Position numbers and translations under genes: made by a program | Shown here: positions 43,026 through 55,417 of the stretch, one piece after another | Position numbering within the stretch: position 1 is the stretch's first letter | Layout: every line of letters begins with the position of its first letter | NCBI RefSeq assembly: GCF_029784135.1 | Contig: NC_073746.1 | Location: 259,198,994-259,262,993 of the forward strand | Length of the DNA: 64,000 bases | Origin: Toxorhynchites rutilus septentrionalis | Lineage: Eukaryota; Arthropoda; Insecta; Diptera; Culicidae | Reading direction: 5' to 3' | Notes under the pieces: generated by a model | What the model was told of the DNA's origin: nothing | The model's database searches: none | What the model saw: the letters and a program-made list of their open reading frames with translations, nothing else

Positions 43026-45950
43026 GTTTGCGATGGGTGTTCATGTCAAGGCGCACATTAACATAAAAGTTGAAATTCACTATTGACAGGAACGTTGTTT
43101 TCATCCTCATATTTAAAGAAGTACGAACCTACGATTCCTCCGCACCAGGTATGGGCAAAATTGCATCGAAATTCGTTCAACAACACTCATTCACAGATAA
43201 AACTCACCCTCCTATTCTCCGTTTATGCCTCACTGTATTTGAGACAGAAAACATTCACCCATCATCTTCTCAAAGTTCATTCTCGAGTTAAACAGAAAAA
43301 TACTGTCTCGATTCCGCTCAGCTATACTCAGAGAATTTTGCATTCTCTCATTTGCCTCTCGGAATGACGTTAGACGGTAATAGGATCAAATTGGAAACTT
43401 TTGCTTGAGCCAGCGAGTGTTCGTTTTTCACTCAAATAGCAATCATTGAAGCCTCGATCGCGGCAATAAAATAAAAGTAGATAGTTGAAATTGAGTTGTT
43501 TCCTGTGCACTATTGCAATGGCACTTTTTTGTTTCTAGTATGGAATGATCTAAGCCAACGCAAAAGACCATATTAACGCAAGTTATTGGTGTGCGGGAAA
43601 GTAGATTCATGTGCATTGCCGGTAACAAATGCACTTGAATGCTGACAAGCAAGAGAGTACCGCGAGTAATCGGTTACATTCTTCTAACATAGATAATAAG
43701 AAAAAATGTCAAAACATTGAACTCCCGGCCCCGCCAGGCTAACGCCATTTGAGCCATTTGAGAAATATATATTTTGGAAAAAAAAAGAAGAGAGTAGAAG
43801 GGAAAATAAAATCATATATACACGCAGATTGAGTCTATTTTGACTCACTCGATATTTCGTTTCGTGCGATTCTTCCAAAGGAGTATTCATGCATTGAGTG
43901 TTGTTTTCCACTCTTTGTTTTGTTATGTTCACTCTCAGTCCCGAATGAAGATGGTCGGAGAATGCAAAATGATTCATCGTGAAATCTCACGACTGCTTGC
44001 TGCATTCTTTTCGCCATGATTATTCCAAGCAGATACCAGAGTGATTTATGATTAGATGTGGAGAAATGAGCGAATGAACATTTCCATACTTGCTCCGAAC
44101 CACAAACCGCATTATTGTATCCGCTACTAATGCCATTCTATAAAACAAAAAAACAGATTTTTAATTTATTTTGATAATAAAAGTCAATTATTCGTAAGAG
44201 TGGTTGGAAAACAAACCGATAACACAAAGAAGTTTGATCAATGTTCAAGAAGTTTGAATCTCTTTTTGATCAGGCCTCCTGTACAGTTGTTCATTCCATA
44301 GTTCCCAGAGCTAAAATTATTGATTTCTTTAAGCCCCGGAGAATTTGTAGCAGCCATCCTTACAACACAAATAAAAACACAGCTTCTTGTTTTGTTTCGT
44401 TTCACAATTTCGAGTAGGTACCAAGAAAGGTATATTACTCAAGGCAGTTAAAAAACTATCGTTTTCTTGCACCTTCTCCGTCAGCACCACTCACGCTAAC
44501 ATTATTGCAGAACCACAAGCATAAAGTTTTTCGTTAGATACTACTTCCAGCAATAAATTCCATTCTTTGCCACGATGAACCTCCACACGCAAACCCAATC
44601 AACTGAAAGTGTTTTCAAATTTCCTCTCAGTTTAAGTGGAAGCTTCGTATCCTCGCTGGCAGTGCATTTAATCTCACTAGCAGAGTTCTCCGCCTTCATC
44701 GCCTTCGACCGCATATTTGTTCTTTCAGCTGTAATAGATAAACTTTAACCCAACACCTCTAGTGTCATGTATTCGCCTAATGTTCAAACTACAGAAAAAG
44801 GCAACGACACTCGCTCAGAACTCCTACAAGAAGACGGTACTGGCAATCACTTTTTCACTTGAACTGTGTTGTACACCCGGGACAAGGTGTCATGTAAGAA
44901 GTGTCATGTTTGGTACTCCCCGAACTTCATCCGCCTTCCACCCCGAGGGAGCGTTTCGTGCTCTGTTACATTTTCACATTAATTTTTGCTGCTCTTTAGC
45001 TTTGGCCCCCCGATCCCACTTCTAGAACCCCCACAATATTCAACAGCAAACGCAACAACTTGAAACAAATGACTCTCAAACGGGTGCTTGGCACGAAAAA
45101 AAGGCTTCAACGGTCCCATTCCTGCCCGATCCTTGCCACCCCCGGGTTGCGTTCATGAGAAGGGTACTTTTTCTTCGCCTGACAAAAGCAAGTGTTCTCA
45201 AACTGACGCCCCTCTGCAATACCCCCGGTGGCGTGTCCCAGTCATGGTGATGGCTGCGAATTCGAGCTGCTTTCTCTGGGGGTTCCACTCCAACGGCGAG
45301 AACCGTAAACAGAAAACAATTCTTTCGACTGGCGAAAGCGCAGGTCGAGTTCTGTGTGACAAGTCTGTGAAGTATCAAACAGGCCAATTCGTGCTCTCCA
45401 CCTCCTTAGCCTTCACTTCTGCATGGGAGATGGAGGGAAGAGAGAAGTTAGAGAGTTCCGTTGCTGAGGACAGGGAATGTCATTTGAATGTGCTAAAGTG
45501 TCACTTAGTATCGCTGGTGCACTTGTGGTGATGATAATTTTTACAAGCATTTTCTCCAACATCATCAAAACGACGTTTTCGACGACAGGCTTGGAAGTGA
45601 GCTTGGGATGGTGCAGGGTGGCGCGCCGTGGAAAAGCCGAGAAGGTTTTTGATTTGCGACAAGCAACAGGTGAATAAAAATGTACATATTTTATGCTATA
45701 TATTCTCTGTCGGTACATTTTTGATACACAGTATTATTGGGAAACTTTAGGTATTGAATTTTGATCTTCAAAGCAAGCGGATACGTGATTATTGTTGCTA
45801 TAATTAACAAGAATCTGTGAAACTATAATAGAAAAACGAGGTACATAATTACATGTGTGTTTAACACTGTTCTGTATTCAAATTAATTTCAATTAATTTT
45901 TTACATACAAAAATGTTTCAAAACTTCCTTTGAAGTATCCTGTTCTTTTT
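43026..45950. other. Low-repeat sequence, no gene recognised
   Basis: No repeat family of the window is found here. 44270-45680 has higher GC. The longest frames (45088-45531 plus, 147 codons; 45477-45677 plus, with a hydrophobic stretch) have no domain that I recognise. Possible exon content cannot be excluded. Confidence 0.3.
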
Positions 45951-47356
45951 GACGTGGGACTACGTCTAACCGGAATATATGGAGGGTAAAATGAAAACCT
46001 AAACACAGAACATGCAGGAAAAAATGAAAGATTTCGAATGCTTATAGCTCGAATATTTCGTACTGGATAGGAGAGATGTTTGCATCACTTGATAGGGAAT
46101 ATTTCTACGCATCTATCGCAACTAACAAAATGTTGTTTTTCATTAGATAAACAATTGAATAACTGTAAAATATTAGGCGTTATCTAAACGCCCTAACTGC
46201 ATCGTTTTGATTGGCCCGATTTACGGTTTCCCTAACACAGCCATCAAAACCAAGCAGCCTTGGGGAAATCGGCATTGCAAATACATGAAAGTAGGGGGAC
46301 TTTTGTTCTCATCGAAAAATGTTCCCTAACACAGACTTTAAAACCAAGCAGCGAAATCGGCATTGCAAACACACGAAACTAGAGGCGAATGAACTGAAAA
46401 GTATAAACCCTCTTAAAGCCAAAAAGAAGAAGAAGAAACACACGAAAGAGCCTAGAGGCGAGTGAACTGAAAAGTTTAAACCCTCTTAAAGCCAAAAAGA
46501 AGAAGAAGAACACACGAAAGTAGGGGGAGCTTTTGTTCCCACCGAAATGTGTTCCCTAATAGAGATTTCTAAACCAAGGTGCCTGGAGAAATCGGTATTT
46601 CAAATTCATGCAAGTCGGGGGTATTTTTGTTCCGACTGGAATGTGTTTCCCTAACACAGACTTCAAATCCATGGAGCGTGGGGAAATCGGCATTGCGAAT
46701 CATACAAATCGGGGGCATTTTTGTTCCGATTGAAATGTGTTTCCCTAACACAGACTTCAAAACCGAGGTTTCTGGGGAAATCGGCTCTGCAAATAAATGC
46801 AAACTGCGAGTACTTTTGTCCTCGCTTGCCTTTGTGCAGAGTGGAATATGTCTGTCCTAACATGATCTTCTAAACTTAGGAACCTGGGAAAATCGTGCAG
46901 CCACTAGAAGCGAATGAACTTCCCAGTTTCAAGCAAATTCGAGATTCGAGAAGTATGTACACTTTTGGGATGTAAACTTCAGAGGGAAATGTAAAATAAA
47001 ATAATCGTTTGATAATTTTTTTTTTGTCTTTATTGGAAAGATTTTCAGCCTTAGGCTGGTTCATCAAACGTTTGATAATTCTTCCGTACATATATTTTGT
47101 TCTAGTCATCATACCAAACGTAAAAGGTCCGTCATTAAATTTACTTGTAACGAAGAACAATCAATCACAATAAATGAATTGACTTTACACGGCATTTGTT
47201 CATTTTTTTCACACACAGAGCAAATATATTGAACTCAATTGAATTTGGAAACTGTTTCATTCAATCAAGAATTTAATCAATACAAACGAATGATTGCTAA
47301 GCTAAGGTAGTTCCACGTCAACCTTGCGGTTATATCATAGATATAACCCACTCATC
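45951..47356 (+). mobile_element. T-run family element, minisatellite cargo
   Basis: Left palindrome GACGTGGGACTACGTC (45951-45966) preceded by T5; right hairpin terminus (about 47308-47356: CCACGTCAACCTTGCGG, stem GGTTATATC with loop ATA and stem GATATAACC) followed by T5. The first ~200 bp resemble the histone-cargo copies (TCTAACCGGAA, ACTCGAATATTTC, TTTGCATCA), so the 5' region is shared between cargo types. The centre is a ~94-bp minisatellite. No protein is recognised. Confidence 0.75.
46226..46880 (+). repeat. ~94-bp minisatellite with internal duplication
   Basis: Units start at about 46226, 46320, 46550, 46645, 46738 and 46851, each containing CCCTAACACAGACTTCAAA, GGGGAAATCGGCATTGC and a G-run before ATTTTTGTTCC. 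One unit is expanded by two copies of a ~70-bp segment (46381-46519) ending in AAGAAGAAGAAGAA. Related arrays lie at 51450-51700 and 53690-54110. Confidence 0.85.
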
Positions 47357-47456
47357 TTTTTATCTTCACAGCCGCGTGTAATACTCGCTGACAAAAAATA
47401 TTCAATATAGTTGACGAGTTTTTATGGAGTAACAATTCTCAAAATGTATCTTCGCA

Positions 47457-48184
47457 GAACTGTTAATTGATTGATCTTCTTATCTACCCTTTAAAATTAC
47501 CTTTCACTATAAAATTTCTAGTATTTCTACCAAAACTTGTCATTATGATATCAGATTATTTTCAGACACAATTCCCGTTAAAGATTTTCCAACCACTTGC
47601 AAATAACATGTGTCTCCGTTACATGGAATAAATGTTTGATACAGAAAATATGGTAGAAGAAAGACTGCCCTAAATCGGACAATTCCTTTCTCGAATTTTG
47701 CTCTTATCAACAATTATTATGAATTATCTATATCTTATAATCGATTCGGCGATCCATTTTTATTTATATAGATAGAAAAAGATATAGGAGTGCGTTTTAT
47801 CGCATCCATTGTATCCATTTCGACTTTCGAACAAAGATCAATTTCGTTAGCGCAAACATGAAATGGACTAACAACGCTTGTCACTATGTAATTGTGATGA
47901 TGGTCCCACCTCATTCCACTGCAAAGGTTTGACATATGCGAAATGAATTTTCCGAATTCTCTCATTTCCCCATTTTCCTTCAGAGTTTTCCGAAAATTTC
48001 CAGCTGTCATGTTTGTTTGGAATATGTTTGTTTGAAATATGTGTTTTATTTTTACGGGACCCCCTCTCCATTCTAGAGGAGGGGGAGGAGGTGTCATACC
48101 ATCATACAAACATTTCTCGCATCCCTCACATCTCAAATTTGGCTCAATTTGCTTGATTAGTTCTCGAGTTATTCAGAACCTAGA
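47457..48184 (+). mobile_element. Helitron-like dispersed repeat, copy 3
   Basis: Colinear with 1530-2130 and 22370-22930 (TCAGATTATTTTCAGACAC, CCCTAAATCGGACAATTCC, TTTCCTTCAGAGTTTTCCG). The GACCCGGCAAAC head is missing and the right side is cut by the MITE copy at 48185. Confidence 0.6.
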
Positions 48185-48472
48185 ACCTAGAAATTTGAAA
48201 AAATAAACAAAAATTTCCCTCATATTTCTGTAGTTTAGGCATTCAAGAATATACCATAGAAAAGACTTATCGAAAATCCTATTATTTACCATATTACAGC
48301 CATTTTAGTGATGCACTATCTAACCTGGTACGACCATAACAATGAATTTCAAACGCCTTTTCCTCAAAACTAGTTTTTTAAACTGGCGTACACGATATCT
48401 CAAGTTCTGCAAGTTCAAGTTCTATCAATGCGATAGCGGCATCCTTACTGATTCAGAATCTGTTCGATTTTT

Positions 48473-50092
48473 GACGTAGGACTACGTCTTTCATTTCTAT
48501 ACCGGGGTGTAAAATCAAAGTTTCGAAAACGAAAGCGTTACGCCGGAGACCGAGATTTTGAGTGTTAATAGCTCCTAAACAACTGAACGAAATGGTATGA
48601 TAAACACTTCATTCGAAAGATAAAATGTCTACGCGTTCTATACTTGTTACTTTTTGATCCAAAAACTTGTTTCAATAGTCTTAAAATTGCTTTCAAAACA
48701 AGCTATTGAAATCACCAATCGGTATACAAGCGAGCGCCGCTCGGAAATCCACTCAGTTCTAATTGAACAGCGATTGGAGCATGTTGTCGCTGTTGTGGTG
48801 AAGCTCTTCGTTTATCATGAAAGCGCGGATGAACGGTGCCACCAAGAGCCTGTTTGTGCACCTTAGGCCAGAAGAGAATCCATCAGGAGGAGAGTGATGC
48901 CACAAACGGTTCCCCGGGAAGAGTTCGGAGCAGCCGCCACACACACACATACACGCGCGGAATTCTTCGTTTGGATGCCATTCAGCGTCGAGAAAATTCC
49001 GGAAAGTTCTAATCATTTCTGGAAAATAAACTGCCAGTTCCTCTGGGAATTTAAAAATACATTCATGTGAAAGAGTTTATTTGAATGTTTTCTATCCATG
49101 TAACACTGTGACCAAATACATTTGGTTTTGTGATTTTTCAATCAATCGCAATTAACAGGATAGCTTCTGAAGATTATTCTTCCCCATCAGTAGGATATTT
49201 CCGTATCCAATATTGTATGCGCCCGCAATCGATTATTGCTCAGTCGCCGAAAGTTCCGAGCTCAGAGAGTTCATTCCCCTCTAGTTTGCCTTCCAAATTG
49301 CCATCGTAAACCACACCTTCTCTCGATTCAATCACACACAAAAAGCATACTTAAGCGATATTCTGGTGGTGAGACACATTCATTTTTCGTGAGGACATCG
49401 ACAAGACAACATCGTTGCCTAACGTGCTGGAGGAGGTGGACGGCGGAGGATCGACACATACACGCGCAGAATTCTTTTCGTTTGGATGCCATTCAGCATC
49501 GAGAAAGTTCCGGAAAGATCTAATCATTTCTGGAAAATAATCTGCCAGTTCCTCTGGGAATATAAAAATACATTCATGTGAAAGAGTTTATTTGAATGTT
49601 TTCTATCCATGTAACACTGTGACCAAATATGTTTCAAGCAAGTGCTATTAACAGGTGGTTATCGAATTAGTATTAACCACTGGTGGGCTTCCAGTATCGA
49701 GGAAAATGTGGAAATATCTAATGGTTGCTGGAAAATAATCTGCCAGTTCCCCTTGGAATTGAAAATTACATTCAAGCGAAAGAGTTTATTTTAATGTTTT
49801 CTATCCATAAAATATCCATATAATACATTTGGGTTTGTGATTTGTCAATCAAGTACAGTTAGCAGGTTAGCTTCTGAAGATTATTCTTCAGAACAAGGTT
49901 TTTCGTATCCTATATTGGATGCATAAAACCTTGTGCCTCCAACGTAACGCTCTCGTTTTCGAAGTCCCCCAAATATTAATTTATTCATTCATTCAGAATG
50001 GATTGAGATTCAACTTCAAACAAATGATCTCTAAATCAACGATAGTCCTACGTCACCCTTGCGGTTATGCCATAGATATAACCCACTTCCTG
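48473..50092 (+). mobile_element. T-run family element, promoter-type cargo, complete
   Basis: 1,620 bp. GACGTAGGACTACGTC at 48473-48488 is preceded by T5; the hairpin terminus at about 50042-50092 ends CCCACTTCCTG and is followed by T6. The intact MITE at 17639-18371 shows the empty site as T7 in this orientation, so about four T were gained. Cargo: a TATA-less variant of the promoter-like segment (48720-48760), then CACACACA and repeats shared with 57560-58330 and 59380-59850. No transposase. Confidence 0.8.
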
Positions 50093-50119
50093 TTTTTTGT
50101 TTCAGATAACCAGAAGGGC

Positions 50120-50605
50120 CAGGGGGTCTTCGTAGCCACATGGTTACGCGTTCGCTTGCCAAGCGATCGATCGTGAGTTTAAACTCAGAGCCCTCAATTG
50201 ACCATCTTTGTGTTGTTATAGAATAACTACGTCCACGCAACCATCATCAGCGATGGAAATCGATCCACGGTGGAACAAAGATCGATTCATCCATACAACT
50301 GCTTTGCTTTGCAAGAAACATCGGGCTGCTGTTCTATAAATAACCCAACAATGATCAATATCAACTGTCTCCGCTGTCCGGTTTGCTTGAACAATGGAAG
50401 AACAGAAAGAATACCCTTACGCCTAAATGGCTACTACTGTGTAATTTACCATAATGTAATGGAACAGAAAACTCAACGCTCAAATGGCTACTACTAACTA
50501 CTGTGTAAATTACAATTCATAGAAACATAAACATATGTACATGTACACGATTAAACCCGGCTCTGGTACAACTAAAATGAGCCTTGTAAATAAATAAATG
50601 GAAAA
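50120..50605 (+). mobile_element. tRNA-derived SINE with 12-bp target duplication
   Basis: The A-box-like TAGCCACATGGTTACGCG (50133-50150) and B-box-like GAGTTTAAACTCAG (50175-50188) are followed by a ~400-bp body and an AATAAATAAATGGAAAA tail. AACCAGAAGGGC flanks both sides (50108-50119, 50606-50617). The intact MITE at 17639 has one copy of that site, so the empty locus is known. Confidence 0.9.
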
Positions 50606-50828
50606 AACCAGAAGGGCTGGAATCGTGTTCGTAATGACGCAACTTTTTTTGAACCCCCTCACTTCATCAGCTCTTAACTATTATAGTTATGAATATTTTT
50701 TCTCCGTTTAATTTTAATTTAAACGATAGATGAACAAATAATGATATAATGGATAGTAAACATATTATTTGTTTTATTTTTACGGAGCTGGAAAAAACGT
50801 CCGAAATTTATGTCTCTACATTATACCT

Positions 50829-51002
50829 CTGTAGCATCCCTATGCATCTTCATCATGCATTATTTCCAGTAACCCAAAAAACGATACTTCTTACAAAGGA
50901 AAGTTAAAAACATTGCATTCAAGTGAACCAGAACCAAGTTTATTGCTTCGTATTCATTCCTCATTGGGTCATAATTTTTGGTATCCGACACTTTTCCTTT
51001 TT
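50829..51002. other. Spacer
   Basis: No feature; ends in T5 before the next element. Confidence 0.3.
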
Positions 51003-52760
51003 GGCGTAGAACTACGTCTTTCAGGAAGGGTGCCAAATCAGAATACAGGTCACGTTTTTATGAAATAAAGTTAACGTTAATAACTACTTTCACTGTGAAC
51101 TGTGATTTGCATACCAATCGAATCGGAAATTCTCTAAGATTTGTTTGATATGCTATACATTACAATTCGCTAATCTCTAAACGGTTTCAATTCAGAAAAA
51201 CTGGAAGAACCTTTTTCCCATACATTTATTCTGCGGATTGGTGTGCTAATCCTACCCATACTTCGAATGCTTATAACTCTAACATTTCTTAACCGATCGG
51301 AATGATGTTTGCATCAATTGATAGGAAATACGCGTTTATCGCAATTAATAAAATATTATTTTGCATGAGATTAACAATTGAATAACTGTAAAATGTCAAT
51401 CGTTATTTAAACGCCTTAACTGTCAAGTTTTGATTGGCCCGATTTACGGTTTCCCCAACACAGACTTCAAAATCGATGTACCTGAGGAAATACGCTCTGC
51501 ATGCAAGTCGGGGGTATTTTTGTTTCCACCAAGCTGTGTTTCCCTAACACTGAATTCTAAATCAATGTGCCTGGGGGAATCCGCTTTGTAAAAAGATGTA
51601 AGTCGGGGGTATTTTTTGCCCACTGAGTTGTGTTTCCCTAACACGAACTTCAAAATTAATGTACCTGCAAATATACATGCAAGTCGGGGGTATTTTTTGG
51701 TGTTAAGTAGAGATGTCTAAATTTTTCGTTTATTCGATTATCGATTAATCGTGGGGCCAAATAATCGATTCATTCGAATAATTGTCTTTCAGAATTCGAT
51801 CAATCGAGCGAATATTTATTTCTTGTAATCGAGATGAACAGACATTTATAATAAAAAAAATTATGCAGAATATGCAGAATAGTAGTTTTTGAATGGTAAT
51901 TCAGTAGATTGATAAAGTTACCATTTCGTGATTTTTTTGCGGGCGATTGAAAAAAGAGCACATCATGCAAATGATGCAAAATATTTTAATTGCACCAACA
52001 TACAATTTTTTGTGTTCAAAACTACCTGTTCTTCAAATGTTGTTGAAATAGCAGATTTATTTGAAAATTTCTACTTGGTCCCTATAACTACTAGTTCAAA
52101 AGAAGTATTTTTGTAGAATCATTGGCCACTAGTATTTTCCTTGGCACTCTGAATTTGAACACTACCACTTTAGTACGGGAGATTAGATCACATCCTTCTA
52201 TTCCGCTATTTACTCCTGCAGACGCTGAATTCTTCTCCCCAGTCTCCTCCACCATCAGGGAATTATTTTTATACTTCAACCGTAAGCGGTTTAGCATAAT
52301 CGATGAATTTCGATAAACAAAGTTTAAATTTTGCACTGTATTTTTTGAAAAAAATTGTTTCCTTTTTCATTAATCGCGATTACTGTGATAATTATTCGAT
52401 GTATTCATATTTTGATTTTTCGTTATTCGATACAAAATTACTCGGATCAAATTGCAGATATTCGATTATTTGAATTAATCGAACGATTAACCGACGTCTC
52501 TAGTGTTGAGTACTTTTGCACTCGCTTGTCGTTGTGCAGACCGGAATATAGTTCCCTAAAACGTACTTTTAAACTGAGAAGCCAGGGAAAACCGTCATTT
52601 CAGATACTAGAGGTGAATGAACATTCGCGGTTTGAGAACCGTTTGATCGTTTGACAATTCTTCCGTTCACATATTTTGGTGTCCCGGGCATCTTGTCAAA
52701 CGTAAAAGGAGTTCATCAAATTTATTTGTAACGAAGAACATAATCTATTACAAATATTTC
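51003..52760 (+). mobile_element. T-run family element, type S head plus minisatellite, with hAT insertion
   Basis: It starts with GGCGTAGAACTACGTC (51003-51018), preceded by T5. It then has the type S block, the shared ~200-bp region (ATGTTTGCATCAATTGATAG), minisatellite units (51450-51700), and after a hAT insertion (51708-52502) the distal part (52505-52760) like 47070-47170. The hairpin end is missing; a different repeat follows. It links type S and minisatellite cargo in one element. Confidence 0.65.
51708..52502. mobile_element. hAT-like element with 8-bp target duplication
   Basis: 795 bp. The ends TAGAGATGTC and (reverse complement of the right) TAGAGACGTC fit hAT termini. Flanks GTGTTAAG (51700-51707) and GTGTTGAG (52503-52510) form an 8-bp duplication with one change. 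Subterminal TCGATTAATCG-type motifs lie on both sides. A frame at 51928-52316 (plus, interrupted) may be a degraded transposase C-terminus, which I cannot confirm. Confidence 0.85.
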
Positions 52761-52816
52761 CATGCATTCTAAAATAATATTCGAAGTGGTAAACAAGTGG
52801 ATTGCATAATATAATT

Positions 52817-52880
52817 GCGTAGTTCTACGTCGAAAATATGCGGTCGTGTCCTAGATACAACTCCTTACAATTTTTAGTTT
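52817..52880 (-). repeat. Palindrome with GACCGCAT-type flank
   Basis: GCGTAGTTCTACGTC (52817-52831) followed by GAAAATATGCGGTCGTGTCC. A counterpart lies at 62648-62680 and without the palindrome at 14645 and 2530. It seems to be a second terminus type of the same or a related family. Confidence 0.5.
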
Positions 52881-53400
52881 CTGTCTCTCGCCGCGTGTAC
52901 GCTTTGCGTACAAGCAGCGATGCGTCTTCCGCATGGGCCAACACTTAATTGTTCTCAATAGCTTCATCCTCAGCCTCAGCTGGTAAGATATTTGCACGTC
53001 TCAGGCCCGTTCCGGCTACCACACTTTCAATTACAGCTACGTGAGAGGGGAATGTTAACGCGTTACTCAAATGTAAAATGCTGGTCGACAGCTATCTGGT
53101 TTGCGTGCTTCCGATCATTGATCTAATCTTCGACATTTCAGTCACGGAGGTATACCCTGCCAGATCTTTAGCGATCTGCATAACTTTCAGAGATCTTTCA
53201 TCGGTTTTAGGCATGAAGAGAACAACCCTAGAGCCAGTTCTAGGTGCATCTTCTGGATATACCTTGACACGAGTAGGCGATACAACATGGTGGGGGGAAG
53301 GCGATGACGAGGATTGAGGGGGAGCAGTGTCAAAAGGGTGAAGGCGAGGGAGGAGGTGGATCGAGAGTGGAGACAACAGAGGGGGAAGGCGGGATTGAAG
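52881..53400 (-). pseudogene. Jockey-type non-LTR ORF1 (gag) relic
   Basis: The reverse strand reads a Pro/Ser-rich N-terminal part (SSSSPSPHHV), then VKVYPEDAPRTG, VVLFMPKTDERSLKVMQIAK, DLAGYTSVTEMSKIRSM, and in further frames ANQIAVDQHF, HVAVIESVV and LRRANILPAEAEDEAIE. This order matches the RNA-binding core of Jockey/Loner-type ORF1 proteins of mosquitoes (VYP..GP.VVFFRPK, IAKDL, EISKVRPNK). At least two frameshifts are present, and no zinc knuckles or ORF2 follow. It is a truncated dead copy. Confidence 0.6.
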
Positions 53401-53416
53401 GTGTGATCGCAATTTT

Positions 53417-54353
53417 GACGTGAGACTACGTCTAACCGGAGTACATGGGGGGTAAAAAGAAAACCAAAACACAGAACATGCAGGAAAAAATTAAAGATTC
53501 CAAATGCTTATAACTCGAACATTTCTTCCTGGATAGGAAAGATGTTTGCATCAATTGATACGGAATATTTCTACGCTTCTATCGCAATTAATTAAATGTT
53601 ATTTTTCAATAGATAAACATTTGAATAACTGTAAAATGGCAAGCGTTATCTAAACGCCCTAACTGCCTAGTTTTAATTGGCCCGATTAACGGTTTCCCGA
53701 ACACAGACTTCAAAATCAATGTACTTGTGGGAATCCGCTTAGCAAATATACATGCAAGTAGGGGGTATATTTGTTTCATCCGAGCTGTGTTTCCCTAACA
53801 CGGACTTCAAGTTAATGTGCTTGGGGGAATCCGCTTTGCAAATACGTGAAAGTCAGGGGTATTTTTGTTCTGACTGAAATGTGTTTCCCTAACACAGACT
53901 TCTAATCCATGGAGCGTGGGGAAATTGTCATTGCAAATACATGCAAGTCGGGGGCATTTTTGTTCCGGCTGAATATGTTTACCTATTACAGACTTCTAAA
54001 CGAAGGTGTCCGGCGAACTCGGAATTGCAAATACATGCAAATAGGGGGCATTTTTGTACCGACTGAAATGTGTTTGTCTAACACAGACTTCAAAACCAAG
54101 ATGCCATCATACCAAACGTAAAGAGACTGTCATTAAATTTACTAGTAACGAAGAATGTAATCTATCACAATGCATGAATTGATCTCACATGGCATTATAC
54201 AATCTTTTTACTCACAAAGCAAATATATTGAATTGAATTGAATTCGGAAATTGTTTCATTTAATAAAAAATCTAATCAATACAAACAAATGATTGATAAG
54301 CTAAGGTAGCCCCACGTCAACCTTGCGGTTATATCATAGATATAACCCACCCA
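53417..54353 (+). mobile_element. T-run family element, minisatellite cargo, complete short member
   Basis: 937 bp. GACGTGAGACTACGTC (53417-53432) is preceded by T4; the hairpin terminus ends near 54353 (GATATAACCCACCCA) and is followed by about eight T. Internal minisatellite units span 53690-54110. It is colinear with 45951-47356, lacking several units. Confidence 0.8.
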
Positions 54354-54760
54354 TTTTTTTTAGAAGGTCTTGGTAAGGTATCTTCGGAAGAAATTGTATT
54401 CCGAAGTAGGAACGAAACAAAACCACGGGAAAAAACTTCAAATTAATAAGGGAACCGATAACGGAACGGATACGTGATTTATTTCGTCTGGTCGGACTAT
54501 CGGCGAAGAATCGTTACGACAGTATTGAGGTGAATGATTTGGTGTTCTCCCTTCACAGATAACCTTTCGCCGCCACCTGTTGGAATACGTTCAATTTTCA
54601 GGATTCCGCTCCTCATTGACAATCACAACACTTACCACCAGTGTTGCCACTCGTACAGATTTATCTGGAAAGGTACAGATATTTTCCTTTTTCTTGTACA
54701 GATTCTGTACGGTGCAGATTACAGATTTTCGTCATAAAGTATATATTGGTACAGATTTTT
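54354..54760. other. Spacer with TACAGATTT repeats
   Basis: 54650-54760 repeats TACAGAT-containing motifs, ending CAGATTTTT just before the next element. No gene. Confidence 0.35.
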
Positions 54761-55219
54761 GACGTAGGACGTCTAATCGGAAGATATAGGGGGTGAAATG
54801 AAAATCTAGGCACTGAACAAGTAGGAAAAAAATACAAGATTTGGAACGCTTATAACTCGAGCATTTCTCAATAGATCGCAAAAGTTTTTGCATCAATTGA
54901 TAGGAAATTTATCTACGCATCTATCATAACGAATAACATTTAATTTTTCTTGAGATAAATAATTGAATAATTGTGAAATATCAAGCATTGTCTAAATGCA
55001 CTATGTGCCCATTTTTGATTGGTCCATTTTGTGCTCCTCAAATCGTACCGACCAAAACGGGCAACCAGAGCAGCAGCGAAATACAATGAAGCACGATTGG
55101 AAAGGAAAAAGAAAAAAATGAACGAAACATTGGTCGCAGTCTCACACATGCGTAATTCTCGAGCCAAAAAGTCAGTTTAAAAATCCCCGCTCCGCTACCG
55201 TAACGATCATTCTTTGTGT

Positions 55220-55335
55220 GGCGGAGGTGGTAGCGCTGGAGTAGAATAGAGTAGAGTTTTCAAAGGGCCTTTCTCAAGGCTAGAGACGAATGAACTGCAA
55301 AAGTTTAAAGTCTCTATAATACAATACCTTCCTTC
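55220..55335 (+). repeat. AGAGACGAATGAACTGC repeat, copy 2
   Basis: Inserted in the H2A leader: ACGATCATTCT before and ACGATTATTCTCATCC after are duplicated flanks (approximately 55201-55212 and 55343-55354). It matches 60195-60315 and 11975-12110 (reverse). Confidence 0.7.
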
Positions 55336-55417
55336 CTTCCGTAACGATTATTCTCATCCAAAACGTGCACCACATCGTTTCGCATCACAACACATCAACG
55401 AACCAACACAAGCAGCC

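Larger units (their letters stand above)
48185..50828 (-). mobile_element. TTAA-MITE second copy, split by two insertions
   Basis: 48185-48472 is the reverse complement of 18360-17891 (with an internal gap), and 50093-50828 that of 17890-17645, so one inverted MITE copy is split. The split holds a T-run element (48473-50092), and the second half holds a SINE (50120-50605). The terminal repeats have decayed and TTAA is not preserved. Confidence 0.75.

Noticed and set aside
45088..45531. 147-codon open frame on the plus strand
   Set aside because: No domain, and a 103-codon frame overlaps on the other strand. Not supported as a gene, although an exon cannot be excluded.
46579..46860. Protein of ~31-residue repeats
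   Set aside because: It reflects the ~94-bp minisatellite period; other frames and the other arrays are not open.
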